This document shows, piece after piece, positions 8,699 through 19,000 of a DNA stretch of 41,859 nt; position 1 is the stretch's first letter, and every line of letters begins with the position of its first letter. Where the stretch lies: assembly GCA_016936215.1 (NCBI GenBank), contig JAFGPL010000101.1, positions 1-41,859 on the forward strand, read 5' to 3'. Source of the stretch: Bacteroidales bacterium. Its GTDB lineage: Bacteria > Bacteroidota > Bacteroidia > Bacteroidales > UBA10428. The translations under genes and the position numbers were made by a program. A model generated the notes under the pieces. The model was not told the origin of the DNA. It saw nothing but the letters and a program-made list of their open reading frames with translations, and made no database searches.

Positions 8699-8739
8699 AT
8701 GGTACTATAATGTTATGTAACATTACCATCTGCTTTTTT
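8699..8739 (+). terminator. Probable terminator of the permease-mutarotase operon
   Basis: ATGGTA (8699-8704) and ATGTTA (8710-8715) pair with TAACAT (8718-8723) and TACCAT (8724-8729), leaving a 5-base bulge. Six T residues follow at 8734-8739. The stem is AT-rich and the loop very short, so the call is moderate. Confidence 0.45.
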
Positions 8740-8833
8740 GATCAGACATTTTGTTATTAGCTGATAATCTTGAGTATAAATGCTCTTTTTCGATACAATG
8801 TTAAAGTTTTAAAAGTTAAAATAGTTTTTATTG

Positions 8834-8865
8834 CTTGTATATTTATTCCAAATTTACTAAGTTTG
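8834..8865 (+). promoter_or_regulatory. Bacteroidota-type promoter for the repeat protein
   Basis: TTG at 8835-8837 is separated by 20 bases from TAAGTTTG at 8858-8865, an exact match to TAnnTTTG. The start site would fall near 8872, giving a leader of about 34 bases before the ATG at 8906. Confidence 0.5.
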
Positions 8866-8905
8866 ATACCGTTAAGATTTATTTCAAACTAAAATTTTAT
8901 AAAGT

Positions 8906-11900
8906 ATGAAACCAAAACTTTTACTATTATTTATGCTTATGTCTTTTGGTATCCTGCAGGCACAGGACACCATCAAGACCCTGATAATTACCGAGGCAAG
9001 GCTCGATGATGTTCGGGAATCTTATGTTGAATTAACAAATATGGGCGCCGATACCATTAATCTTGCCGAATTTGAGGTTGGTATAATAGGTGCATGGACT
9101 ACACCATGGGATCCGGGTGGAAATTATTGGATGATGTTACCCGAGAAGAAACTGGCCCCGGGCAATAGTTTTGTTATCGCTTCTGCCCATGAATGGACAC
9201 CCAGGCAATGGCTTAAAGACCCTACAGCTTATTCAAGGAGCCTTACAAAAGCAGAAATGTGGACTGTTGCCGACATGCTGCTCCATTTTCCAGAATCACC
9301 GGTTTCTGACCCTACAGACAGCATTTCTCCAAAGTACAGGATACTTGAAACCTGGAATGGAAGGGATTGTATTTATGTAAGGCACCATGTTTCTGAAACT
9401 GACTCGGCTGTCATTGATCAGGTCAATGGTGTATTTACAAATTCAGCAGGTCAGCGTTTTGACACCAAGGATGCATATGATGTTGCTGGAGTAACTGATG
9501 CAACCAATGAATGTACCCTAGTAAGAAAATTTAGTGTAAAAAAAGGTAACCTTGATTTTATTGGTGCAGCAGGACAAGACCTTGCTGAATCGGAGTGGAT
9601 ACCTATCCCGCATCAGCTTGGTCACTGGGAAGTTGCAGAAAACCTCAGGACACTTTTCTGGACTGTTGGTAACCATGGAAACTATGTTTTGGATCAAGCA
9701 ACTTTGGTTTCCACTACAATTGACATTAACTGGACAGACAGTATACTTACTGTACCCTGGGGAGTGAGAAACGACGACTCTATTATGAGCGAATTTAATA
9801 AAGTTCCGGGTATTGCATGGCACTACCATTATGCAAAGAACCATGAAGATTCTGCATTCATGTCTGCAAGAACTGGTGATATCCTAACAGTATACGCCTG
9901 CGGTGACGAAATGCAGAAAATTGATTTTGAAATACAGGTGGCAGCGCCAACCAGCGATGCCAATATTGTAATTCCAAAGTATCCCAAAAACGATGATGGT
10001 TTCTATGCCGCAGTTACTCCTTTCTGCCGTGTTACTGACGGAATCCCTGGAATGGATACAATTTATGAGATTCCTTACGCTTTACGTGTGGATACTTTAT
10101 TTAAATATCTGGAAAAAGCACCGCAAGCATCCTGGGAAATAGTATTTGTTGACGGTGTTACAAGGACAGACCTCAAAACTGGGGATAAATTAAAAGTTAC
10201 TGCAGGGAATAGTGCCATTAAGGAATACTACATTAAAACTAATCCTTACAGGCCAAGTCATCAGGCACGTTTGTCTTCTATTACCTGGCCGGATATACCG
10301 GAATTCTTGAAAGGTACTTTTGGATGGACAGGAGATACAATCCCGAGTTTTGATCCTTCGGCATACAATTATATTGTTACCTTGCCACTTGAAGTTGAGG
10401 AAATACCAGCTTTGGTTGCAAAAGCAATTGATGAGAATGCAGTAGTTGAAGTACAGACAGCTGTTAGCCTGGATGGAAATTCAACTCATAGGACAGTTAC
10501 ATTTACTGTTACTGCTGAGGATGATACCTCAGTTCGTGTATATAATGTACAATTTAATAAAGAGGAGGTCTCAACAAATATTCAACCGTGGGTAGGTGAT
10601 CCATTCATTTCACAATATGTTTTTCAGGATCAATGGGCAAATACATTTTTAGAAATTTGTAATCCTGGTACTGAACCTCTTGATTTGAGCAATTATATGT
10701 TCACCTTTGGATCAATATATGATCCTGCAGATGCTATACAAGCTTTCTCCCAAGCAGGAGACTGGATGTCAAGGTACCGCAAATATATTCCTGGTTACAA
10801 ATGGCAACCCCAGACAGATTGGGAAGTAACACCGGCTATTGCTGTTCAGGACCTGAATGTAAATTCTGTTGTTCAGGCAGGAGATGTATTTGTAATGGGA
10901 CATATTAATGGTACTGGACAAAGTGGTTATCCATGGTCTGCAAGTGAGGAGTGTGATATTGATTTTGGGCATAATCCTTGGGGCGAACATGACTCTACAA
11001 TTGTTAATACTGCATTGGCTGGATGGGAAGGTTCTGTGAGAGTGCTAATGTTCAAGATACTAAACGATTCTGTTAAGTCAGGAGACAAGCCCGCGACAGA
11101 TCCAGATGATTTTGAACTAATTGAATCATTTGGTGATCCGACTTCAACCTGGCCGATTATTGGCGGTTCGCAGATTCAACAGATTAATAGTTTTGTACGC
11201 AAACCTCAGTACTATAAGGGTACACCCGCACCATCCGAATCATTTGGTACAGATGCTGCCACAAGCCAGTGGATTATGACAGATAGAAATTATTATACCA
11301 ATCTTGGTTATGGATGGCCAGCTGATATTTTGGCAATTACCACTGGTATCGGAAGTCATTTTATGTATGAACCTACTGTTGGAAAATCAACTATAAAATC
11401 TTTATATTATAAGGTTAGTCCGGGTTATTCCATGGATGAATCAATTATTGGTGTTGTAACGGGGACTACTGCAAATGATTTCTTAAGCAGGATAATTAAG
11501 ATAGATGAAGGACAGACACTTACTGTTAAAAATGGTACTACCGGTGATGCAGTTACTGGCCTCGCATCTATATTAGATGGCGATACCCTGATTGTACTAT
11601 CTGCAGATGCTTCCAATACCACAAAATATTTACTTACTGTTGATGCAGAAGGATTGAGCGATGATGCACTTCTTACCTCTGCAACTTATACAATAACAGT
11701 GGATGGTGGTACAGGAACAGTAAGCGGCTTTGATTATGGTACGAAACTTTCAGCTATCGTTGCTGGTGTGACAGTCCCTGAAGGTGCCAAAATGAAAGTA
11801 ATTGATGATAAAGGTGCCTATATGCCATTTACAATGTTAAATTTTGATACACTTTATGTGGACGTACTTGTGAATGATAAGATATTTTTTGAAGTAACTG

Positions 11901-12718
11901 CAGAAAACTTTATTAATAAAATTACTTACCAGCTTCAACCTACTGCAACAGCTTCCGACGCATTTGTTACTTCAAGTGTGTTCAATGTTGACCAGGAGAC
12001 TTCTTTGATAGCGCTTGTACCGGATGGTATCACAGTTGAAGGCTTTATGAAGTATATTATACCGGCACCTGGAGCTGCAATAAAACTGGTTGACAAACTT
12101 GATCTTGACCGTACAGAAGGCTGGGTTGTTAAAGACGATAAACTCGTAGTAACTTCATCAGACGGGCAAACAACCAAAATATACTATCTGAATATGCTTG
12201 GTGAAATCCCGCAGTATCTTGCCTATGTTGTTTCTGATATCTATGCTGTTGACCAGGAAGGATATGTGATCTCTGGTGAGATTAACAGCGCAACCCTTGT
12301 TAGCGCATTCAAAGCCGGACTAACCCCTTCTCTTGGTGCAACTTTCAAAATTGTTGATGCATCTAATAATGAAAAAACTGATGGCTCACTTCATGCAGGT
12401 GATAAAGTTGTTGTGACAAGCGCCAACGGACTGGTGGTTAATGAATATGCCATTGATGTATTGACTTCTGTTCCCGATGACATATTTAACAATATCAGCC
12501 TCTATCCAAATCCTGCAAGCAGCAAAGTAACCATCTCAGGACTTGAAATAGGTTACCGCATACAGGTTTGGGATATTGTAGGCAATATGGTTACAGAAAC
12601 AATAGCCGAACAGGATATTCAGGTAATTTCTCTTGAAAATCAGCCAAAAGGGATTTATTTCATCATAGTTAGAAATGCTGACAATGCTCAGGGCCATTTC
12701 AAGCTGATTTTGAAATAA
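8906..12718 (+). CDS. Large secreted lamin-tail protein with tandem beta-sandwich repeats and T9SS tail
   Basis: This 1270-residue protein has a signal peptide (about 1-20, ending LQAQ) and a lamin-tail-like domain in the first 240 residues (IITEARLDDVRESYVELTNMG). A second lamin-tail-like segment occurs at about 565-640 (NTFLEICNPGTEPLDLSNYMF). Around these lie several modules of roughly 100 residues that end in the same pattern: GDKLKVTAGNSAIKEYYI, DDKLVVTSSDGQTTKIYYL, GDKVVVTSANGLVVNEYAI, and more diverged copies. They are probably beta-sandwiches. The last 75 residues form a T9SS sorting domain (ISLYPNPASSKVTISG). No catalytic motif was found. It has its own promoter and terminator and may be an adhesin or surface structural protein. 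Its placement just before the glycanase operon is suggestive only. Confidence 0.85.
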   Translation: MKPKLLLLFMLMSFGILQAQDTIKTLIITEARLDDVRESYVELTNMGADTINLAEFEVGIIGAWTTPWDPGGNYWMMLPEKKLAPGNSFVIASAHEWTPRQWLKDPTAYSRSLTKAEMWTVADMLLHFPESPVSDPTDSISPKYRILETWNGRDCIYVRHHVSETDSAVIDQVNGVFTNSAGQRFDTKDAYDVAGVTDATNECTLVRKFSVKKGNLDFIGAAGQDLAESEWIPIPHQLGHWEVAENLRTLFWTVGNHGNYVLDQATLVSTTIDINWTDSILTVPWGVRNDDSIMSEFNKVPGIAWHYHYAKNHEDSAFMSARTGDILTVYACGDEMQKIDFEIQVAAPTSDANIVIPKYPKNDDGFYAAVTPFCRVTDGIPGMDTIYEIPYALRVDTLFKYLEKAPQASWEIVFVDGVTRTDLKTGDKLKVTAGNSAIKEYYIKTNPYRPSHQARLSSITWPDIPEFLKGTFGWTGDTIPSFDPSAYNYIVTLPLEVEEIPALVAKAIDENAVVEVQTAVSLDGNSTHRTVTFTVTAEDDTSVRVYNVQFNKEEVSTNIQPWVGDPFISQYVFQDQWANTFLEICNPGTEPLDLSNYMFTFGSIYDPADAIQAFSQAGDWMSRYRKYIPGYKWQPQTDWEVTPAIAVQDLNVNSVVQAGDVFVMGHINGTGQSGYPWSASEECDIDFGHNPWGEHDSTIVNTALAGWEGSVRVLMFKILNDSVKSGDKPATDPDDFELIESFGDPTSTWPIIGGSQIQQINSFVRKPQYYKGTPAPSESFGTDAATSQWIMTDRNYYTNLGYGWPADILAITTGIGSHFMYEPTVGKSTIKSLYYKVSPGYSMDESIIGVVTGTTANDFLSRIIKIDEGQTLTVKNGTTGDAVTGLASILDGDTLIVLSADASNTTKYLLTVDAEGLSDDALLTSATYTITVDGGTGTVSGFDYGTKLSAIVAGVTVPEGAKMKVIDDKGAYMPFTMLNFDTLYVDVLVNDKIFFEVTAENFINKITYQLQPTATASDAFVTSSVFNVDQETSLIALVPDGITVEGFMKYIIPAPGAAIKLVDKLDLDRTEGWVVKDDKLVVTSSDGQTTKIYYLNMLGEIPQYLAYVVSDIYAVDQEGYVISGEINSATLVSAFKAGLTPSLGATFKIVDASNNEKTDGSLHAGDKVVVTSANGLVVNEYAIDVLTSVPDDIFNNISLYPNPASSKVTISGLEIGYRIQVWDIVGNMVTETIAEQDIQVISLENQPKGIYFIIVRNADNAQGHFKLILK

Positions 12719-12731
12719 TAACATACACCAT

Positions 12732-12762
12732 AAATGAGAGCCTGCTGAACAGGCTCTCATTT
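12732..12762 (+). terminator. Rho-independent terminator
   Basis: The perfect 13-bp arms AAATGAGAGCCTG and CAGGCTCTCATTT enclose a 5-base loop, 14 bases after the stop of the repeat protein, followed by ATTATTTAAAA. This separates that gene from the glycanase operon. Confidence 0.8.
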
Positions 12763-13062
12763 ATTATTTAAAATGCATTTAACAAGGTGAAATGCTGTAT
12801 AGGTGAACCAAATGGAAAAGTGAAAAGTGGTTGTATTTATATAATTGTTTTATTGTTAATACAGTAACTTAAAAAATTCATATTGATAATCAGATAAGTG
12901 TTGCAGGGCATTATTATTAATGCTGCTGTTTTTTTTTTTTTGACAAGAGATGTAAATTATTTTGTTAAAAAATATTGCATATTAAGTAATTCTGATTATC
13001 ATTGTGTTCCACTTTTTTCCTCCTCACCATATAGATTAAGTTTCACAAACATTTGGTGTATC
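12763..13062 (+). promoter_or_regulatory. Upstream region of the glycanase operon
   Basis: This 300-base AT-rich stretch has no convincing gene. The ORF track opens the GH5 gene at GTG 12898, but residues 1-55 of that reading run through a 13-base T tract (12929-12941) and look non-coding. Promoter-like near-matches are TTATTTTG at 12957-12964 and TAAGTTTC at 13037-13044, both with one mismatch and poor -33 partners. TGTATT at 12832-12837 and AATACA at 12858-12863 form a small inverted repeat that might be an operator. Confidence 0.35.
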
Positions 13063-15060
13063 ATGTTTTCCCGGTTATCATTTACCTTGTATACTGCTAT
13101 GTTGTGGTTTCTTTTATCCGGCAGCACAGATGGTCAGGTTGCACCCTGGCAGGCCGATTCTGTGATAAAAAAAGGCATTAATCTTGGCAATACACTTGAG
13201 CCTCCGCTCGAAGGCGGCTGGAATAATCCTGCTGCACAGGAATACTATTTTGATATGTATCATGAAGCGGGTTTTGAATGTATCAGAATTCCTGTAAGGT
13301 GGGATGAACATACACAGGATTCTTATCCATACCATATTGACGAAAGCTGGATACAGAGAGTAAATGAAATAGTAGACTGGGGGCTGTCAAGAGGCCTGTA
13401 TATCATCATCAATGCCCACCATGAAGATTGGATAAAAACAAACTATTCCAATGCCGGTTACAGAGAAAGGTTCGACAGTATCTGGGCACAAATATCATAC
13501 AGGTTTAAGGATAAATCCGAAAAACTTTTTTACGAGATAATAAACGAACCCTACGGCCTTACCAAAGACCAGAATGATGAACTTCATCAGCGTATACTGA
13601 GTATTATCAGGAAGACAAACCCGACAAGAATTGTTATCATACAGGGCCACAATTGGGGCGGTTCTGATGAACTTGTTCAGATGGCAATCCCTGCCGACAC
13701 TTTTCTTATTGGTTCTTTTCATTCCTACGATCCTTATACTTTTGGACTTCTGGGCGAAGGCACCTGGGGTACCAGTTTTGATTATGCATTGCTCGAAAAT
13801 AAATTTTCGACGGTTAATAACTGGTCAGTCAGTAACAACATTCCGGTTATCCTTGGGGAATTTGGATCGCTGAGAAGCTGCGATTACAACTCGAGGATGA
13901 AACATTATAAAGCATATATGGAATTATCTCATAAATACGGTTTTATTCCCTGTGCCTGGGATGACGGAGGAGATTTTCGAATCATGGAAAGACAAGACCA
14001 TGCATGGGATGAGGTGAAGGATATTCTGGTGCATACATCAGCCTTTTCTCCAAAAAATCCTGCCTTATCGGTTTTTCAGGATACAATAATTCATCTAGAG
14101 TGGATCAATCCGGCTAATGATTATGACAGTATTTTTGTTGAGAGAAAAACCCCTGGCGGAACTTATTCCCGTGTGGCTTCAATAAAAGGAGATACGGCCA
14201 GCTTTTATGATATAAACCCCGTTCCTAATTCATATTATCATTACAGGGTTATTGCCCATTATGACTATGCCGACGACCTTTATTCCCATCCGGTGAGAAT
14301 TTATTTTCCGGCGTATGAACCAAAAGTCAGGTTACCGTTTTTAGGTTATAGCCATACAATTCCCGGGACCATTGAAGCTGAGGACTTTGATAAAGGGGGT
14401 GAGGGATTGTCTTATCACGATTCAGGCCCAACCAACCTGGCTGGTGCATATCGCCCTCTTGAAGCAGTAGATATATACGACCGGTTGGGCGATGGCTATC
14501 ATATTGGAAACGCGCTGCCTGACGAGTGGTACGAGTATTCTGTAAACATTGAAAAGGACAGCACTTATATGATTCAGGTCATGATTGCAACCACCCTGGG
14601 TGGGGGCAAATTTATTATTGCATTCGACAGCATTGTATCTGATACACTAACTGCTGTAAATACATACAGCCAGCTCAATACCACTGCAATTTCAACTATA
14701 ATGAACCTTCCCAAAGGTGAATATATCATGAGGTTCACCATTTTAGATGGCCCCATCTTCAATATTGATAAGTATACTATCATGGCATACAACACATTAT
14801 CCGCAAGCCTGAGAGAAGATATAAAATTTACAGGGGTTGCTGCTTACCAGAATTCAAATAAAGAGATAGTTATCCGGACTTCAGATATTTTCAGTTTTAA
14901 ACAAATAAAATTGTATTCATTAAGCGGAGAAATGATTTGTGCCGGGAATGAACCAGGAAACAGACTGAAAATGCCTTCAACCGGAATCAACCCGGGTTTA
15001 TACATAGTCCAGGCAATTGCCGGAACAGGTATTCTAACTAAAAAAATATTTATACAATGA
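13063..15060 (+). CDS. Secreted GH5 endo-glycanase with Fn3-like and CBM6-like modules
   Basis: I start this gene at ATG 13063 (665 residues) because a good signal peptide begins there (MFSRLSFTLYTAMLWFLLSG); the GTG at 12898 adds 55 unlikely residues. The GH5 catalytic domain spans about 30-330. It opens with KKGINLGNTLEPP, has acid/base Glu162 (YEIINEPYG) and nucleophile Glu266 (VILGEFGS), plus NAHHEDW and FHSYDPYTF. A fibronectin-III-like module (about 335-425), a CBM6-like domain (about 435-580, IPGTIEAEDFDKGGEGLSYHD) and a T9SS tail follow. GH5 retaining enzymes cut internal beta-1,4 bonds in cellulose, mannan, xyloglucan and related polymers; the subfamily is not assigned here. Its stop overlaps the next start (ATGA). 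Confidence 0.9.
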   Translation: MFSRLSFTLYTAMLWFLLSGSTDGQVAPWQADSVIKKGINLGNTLEPPLEGGWNNPAAQEYYFDMYHEAGFECIRIPVRWDEHTQDSYPYHIDESWIQRVNEIVDWGLSRGLYIIINAHHEDWIKTNYSNAGYRERFDSIWAQISYRFKDKSEKLFYEIINEPYGLTKDQNDELHQRILSIIRKTNPTRIVIIQGHNWGGSDELVQMAIPADTFLIGSFHSYDPYTFGLLGEGTWGTSFDYALLENKFSTVNNWSVSNNIPVILGEFGSLRSCDYNSRMKHYKAYMELSHKYGFIPCAWDDGGDFRIMERQDHAWDEVKDILVHTSAFSPKNPALSVFQDTIIHLEWINPANDYDSIFVERKTPGGTYSRVASIKGDTASFYDINPVPNSYYHYRVIAHYDYADDLYSHPVRIYFPAYEPKVRLPFLGYSHTIPGTIEAEDFDKGGEGLSYHDSGPTNLAGAYRPLEAVDIYDRLGDGYHIGNALPDEWYEYSVNIEKDSTYMIQVMIATTLGGGKFIIAFDSIVSDTLTAVNTYSQLNTTAISTIMNLPKGEYIMRFTILDGPIFNIDKYTIMAYNTLSASLREDIKFTGVAAYQNSNKEIVIRTSDIFSFKQIKLYSLSGEMICAGNEPGNRLKMPSTGINPGLYIVQAIAGTGILTKKIFIQ

Positions 15061-16058
15061 TAAACAACAGCATAAAAATCTATATTTTAAAAAGGAGAAT
15101 ACTTCTTTTTGCGGCAATTTTATTCGTTGGTATTTGTTTCGTTCAGGCACAGCCGGTAAAAAAACATGGAAAATTATCTGTAAATGGAACCGCATTAACA
15201 GATGAACATGGCGATACAGTAGTACTCTCCGGTGTTAGTTACGGATGGCATAACTGGTGGCCGAGATTTTACAATAAAGAGACGGTGAAATGGCTTGTTG
15301 ATGACTGGAATTGTACCGTGGTCAGGGCTGCCATGGGAGTAGAGCCCAAAAAAGGCTATCTTGACTCACCCGAATGGTCTAAAGAAAAAATCGAGGCTGT
15401 GATTGAAGGGGCTATTGAAAATGACATTTATGTGATAATTGATTGGCACAGTCATGGTTTGCAGATGAAAGGTGCGCTTGAATTTTTTGAAGAGATGGCC
15501 AAAAAATACGGGAAATATCCCCATATTATTTATGAGATATATAATGAACCCGATCACCAGTCATGGGATGAGGTAAAAGCATACTCAATCGAAGTGGTCA
15601 GCAAAATCCGTGAATTCGATCCGGACAATATTATACTGATTGGCACCCCGCACTGGGACCAGGACCTTCACCTTGCTGCGGATGATCCTTTAGAAGGGTT
15701 TAGTAACCTGATGTACACCCTTCATTTTTATGCTGCAACACACAAACAACAATTACGCGACCGGGGAGATTATGCCATGCAGAAGGGACTTGCCGTTTTT
15801 GTTTCCGAATGTGCCGGGATGTCTGCAAACGGAAACGGCCCCATAGATTATGATGAATGGAATAACTGGATTGAATGGATGCAGAAGAATAAAATCAGCT
15901 GGGTTTGCTGGTCGGTGGCCGACAAAAACGAAACATGTTCGATGCTTTATGAATCTGCCGGTTCAAAGGGTGGATGGACTGAAAATGATTTAAAAGAATC
16001 AGGGATTAAAACAAGGGAACTTTTGCGTACCGGGAAACTTACCCGTAACAGTGAATGA
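15057..16058 (+). CDS. GH5 subfamily 2-like endo-beta-1,4-glucanase
   Basis: The 333-residue single-domain enzyme has an N-terminal signal peptide (about 1-32, ending FVQAQ). The catalytic domain reads like GH5_2 cellulases: HGKLSVNGTALTDEHG, LSGVSYGWHNWW, IIDWHSHG, YEIYNEPDHQSW and VFVSECAGMSANG. Glu164 is the expected acid/base and Glu251 the nucleophile. It has no carbohydrate-binding module and no sorting domain, so it is probably periplasmic or released differently from its two neighbours. It overlaps both neighbours by ATGA, pointing to translational coupling. Endoglucanase is the likeliest activity; mannan or mixed-linkage glucan activity cannot be excluded from sequence. Confidence 0.9.
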   Translation: MINNSIKIYILKRRILLFAAILFVGICFVQAQPVKKHGKLSVNGTALTDEHGDTVVLSGVSYGWHNWWPRFYNKETVKWLVDDWNCTVVRAAMGVEPKKGYLDSPEWSKEKIEAVIEGAIENDIYVIIDWHSHGLQMKGALEFFEEMAKKYGKYPHIIYEIYNEPDHQSWDEVKAYSIEVVSKIREFDPDNIILIGTPHWDQDLHLAADDPLEGFSNLMYTLHFYAATHKQQLRDRGDYAMQKGLAVFVSECAGMSANGNGPIDYDEWNNWIEWMQKNKISWVCWSVADKNETCSMLYESAGSKGGWTENDLKESGIKTRELLRTGKLTRNSE

Positions 16059-19000
16059 TTTTAAGAATAATGAAGAAACTTTTCACCATCATATTATTTT
16101 CCAGTTTTATTTGTGTCTCTGCACAACAGGAGGTTACTATAAATATTGATATAAACCAGCAGGCAAGGCCAATATCGCCCTATATCTTCGGAAAAAACAA
16201 TTGCCTTTCCGACCGGCCGGGTAGTCCTTTGACTTCTGCGCAGTGGCAGAAACTGCGGGACCTGGGGATACAAATGTTCAGGGAGAACGGTGGCAACAAT
16301 GCCACAAAATACAACTGGAGACGAAAACTATCAAGCCACCCCAACTGGTACAACAATGTGTATGCTCACGACTGGGATTACGCTGCCCAAAGTCTTCAGT
16401 CCAACATTCCCCATGCGCAAGGCATGTGGGCATTTCAACTGGCCGGAAAGGCCGCCAAAACTATGGCCTATAATTTCAACGATTATAGTTATAATGGTTC
16501 TCAATGGTGGGAAGGTGTTGAGCAAAATGTTGCCGGCGGTGGACAGGTAAACACGGCAGGAGGCACCGAAGCGCTGGTAGAAGGTAATCCTTCGCTCTAT
16601 CTTGAAAGCTGGGACGCAGATTCAACCACGGGTATCCTTGACAGGTGGTTTGGCACAGGCGGAATCGGGCTCGATACATCGCGGATTATGTACTGGAGTA
16701 TGGACAACGAACCCGAAATATGGTCGGGTACACACGATGATATATGGCCGGTTCAACCTGATGCAGAAAGTTTTATGCAAATGTATTTTGCCACAGCGAA
16801 AAAGGCCAGGGCAAAATTTCCCGGGATCAAACTCGTCGGGCCAGTCCCGGCAAACGAGTGGCAATGGTATAACTGGAACGGCAATAAAGTTAGTTATAAC
16901 GGGAAACAATATGTCTGGCTTGAATATTTTATTTTACGTATAGCCGAAGAGCAACAGGCTACAGGAACCAGGCTGCTTGATGTACTTGATATACATTTTT
17001 ATCCCGGAGAAAAAAATCCTGCAGATATTGTACAGCTTCACAGGGTATTTTTTGATGAAACGTATGCCTATCCAGGGGCAAACGGGGTGAGGCGTTCAGG
17101 GACCGGTTCATGGGATGTTACGCTTAACAAAGAATATATTTTTAAAAGATGCAATAACTGGCTTGAACAATATATCGGTCCGGGACACGGGGTTACACTT
17201 TCGGTTTCTGAAACCGGTATAGAAGATACCCAGACAGATGTGACAGCTTCATGGTACGCCTCCAATATTGGAGAGTTTATGAAACAAGGGGTGGAGATTT
17301 TCACACCATGGACATGGAAAACCGGAATGAACGAAGTATTACACCTGTTCAGCCGCTATTCCAATAAATACTTCATTGACGCAATTTCTTCAAACGAACT
17401 ATATGTTTCAGCCTATACAACAGTTAATTCAACAAAAGATTCAATGACCGTTTTCCTGGTAAACCGTCATTTGACAGAATCAAGGAATATTGATCTGAAT
17501 ATCACCGGATTTCCTGTTAAGAACGGGCTGTATAATACCTTTCAGATATACGATTTGCCAGCAAGCGAAACATTTGTGTCGCATACTTCAAATGCTTTGA
17601 AAAAAAATAAACTGCTGATTGAAAACAATAAACCGCAAATACAGTTACCACCATTATCAGTTACTGCCCTGGTTCTGAAACGTGCAGATAATATTAAGAC
17701 ACAATTCGGATACCAGATAACAGAAGCAGAAGCTGAAAACGGTGTCTTTTCTGGAGTAACTGTATCCAATGCAGTCGCCGGGTATTCCGGTACAGGTTAT
17801 GTTACCGGTTTTGACAATTCCTCCGACAAAGTGACGGTTGAAGTCTATATCCCTGAAAAAAACCTCTTTAAACTGATGATTCGTTACAGGAGTGCTGATG
17901 GACAAAAATACCAGAACCTGTTGATTAACAATCAACCGGTTGCAAGCATCAGGTTTCTTGAATCTGAAACTTTTACCTATACGGACGCAGGCAGTTATAT
18001 CCTTGAAAAGGGGATTAATAATATTTCAATTTTAAGCAAATGGGGTTACACAGATATTGATAAGTTTGAAATCTATCCCGCTGCACAGAATATTTTTGAT
18101 CTTTCGCCAGGCCTGGTTGATACGGCAGCATCTGAAACTGCAAATGATGTGTATAGTTTTCTTTTAAACCAGTTTGGTGAACGGATTATCTCAGGCCAGA
18201 CACATGACTATTATAGCGAAGTAACGATAATTGCAGGTAAATCGCCGATGATAAGGGTTGCGGACTTTCAGCATTTTACTGAAGGATATCCCTATTTATG
18301 GTATAATGGAGGCCATACCTTTGGTAAGGACGATGACGGTTCGGTAAATGAACTGATAAACTGGTACAACAGCACCGGTAAAAAGGGCATCATTTCTTAC
18401 CAGTGGCACTGGCATTCTCCTTTCGGGGGTTCAGCGGGCACGAACACTTTTTATACCAGTTTAACAACATTCGATGTCAGCAAAGCTGTTATCCCGGGCA
18501 CACCAGAGTATGACTCGATAATAAGGGATATTGATGATATTGCTGCAGAATTAAAGAAGTTTCAGGATGCCGGTATCCCTGTGCTCTGGCGCCCTCTTCA
18601 CGAGGCAGGCGGAGGATGGTTCTGGTGGGGGGCTAAAGGTCCGGAACCATGCAAGGAATTATACAATATTCTTTTCGAGAGGCTTAAAAACCATCACCAT
18701 CTGCACAATCTTATATGGGTATGGTCAACACCTGAGGAGGAATGGTATCCTGGCAACGATAAAGTTGACATTATCGGGTATGATTCATATCCCGGTGAGT
18801 ATAATTACAGCAACCAGAAATATGCATTTGATGAGCTTTTCAGAATAACACAGGGGAAAAAGCTGATTGCCATGACTGAAAACGGACCAATACCCGATCC
18901 CACAGCATGTCTTACCGAAGGCGCCCCCTGGCTTTATTTTATGTCCTGGAGCGATCTTGTCACGCAACAAAACAGTACTGCCCATATTCAGGAAGTTTTT

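Noticed and set aside
12898-13062. N-terminal extension of the GH5 ORF from GTG 12898
   Set aside because: It reads through a 13-base T tract and lacks protein-like composition, while a standard signal peptide starts at ATG 13063.
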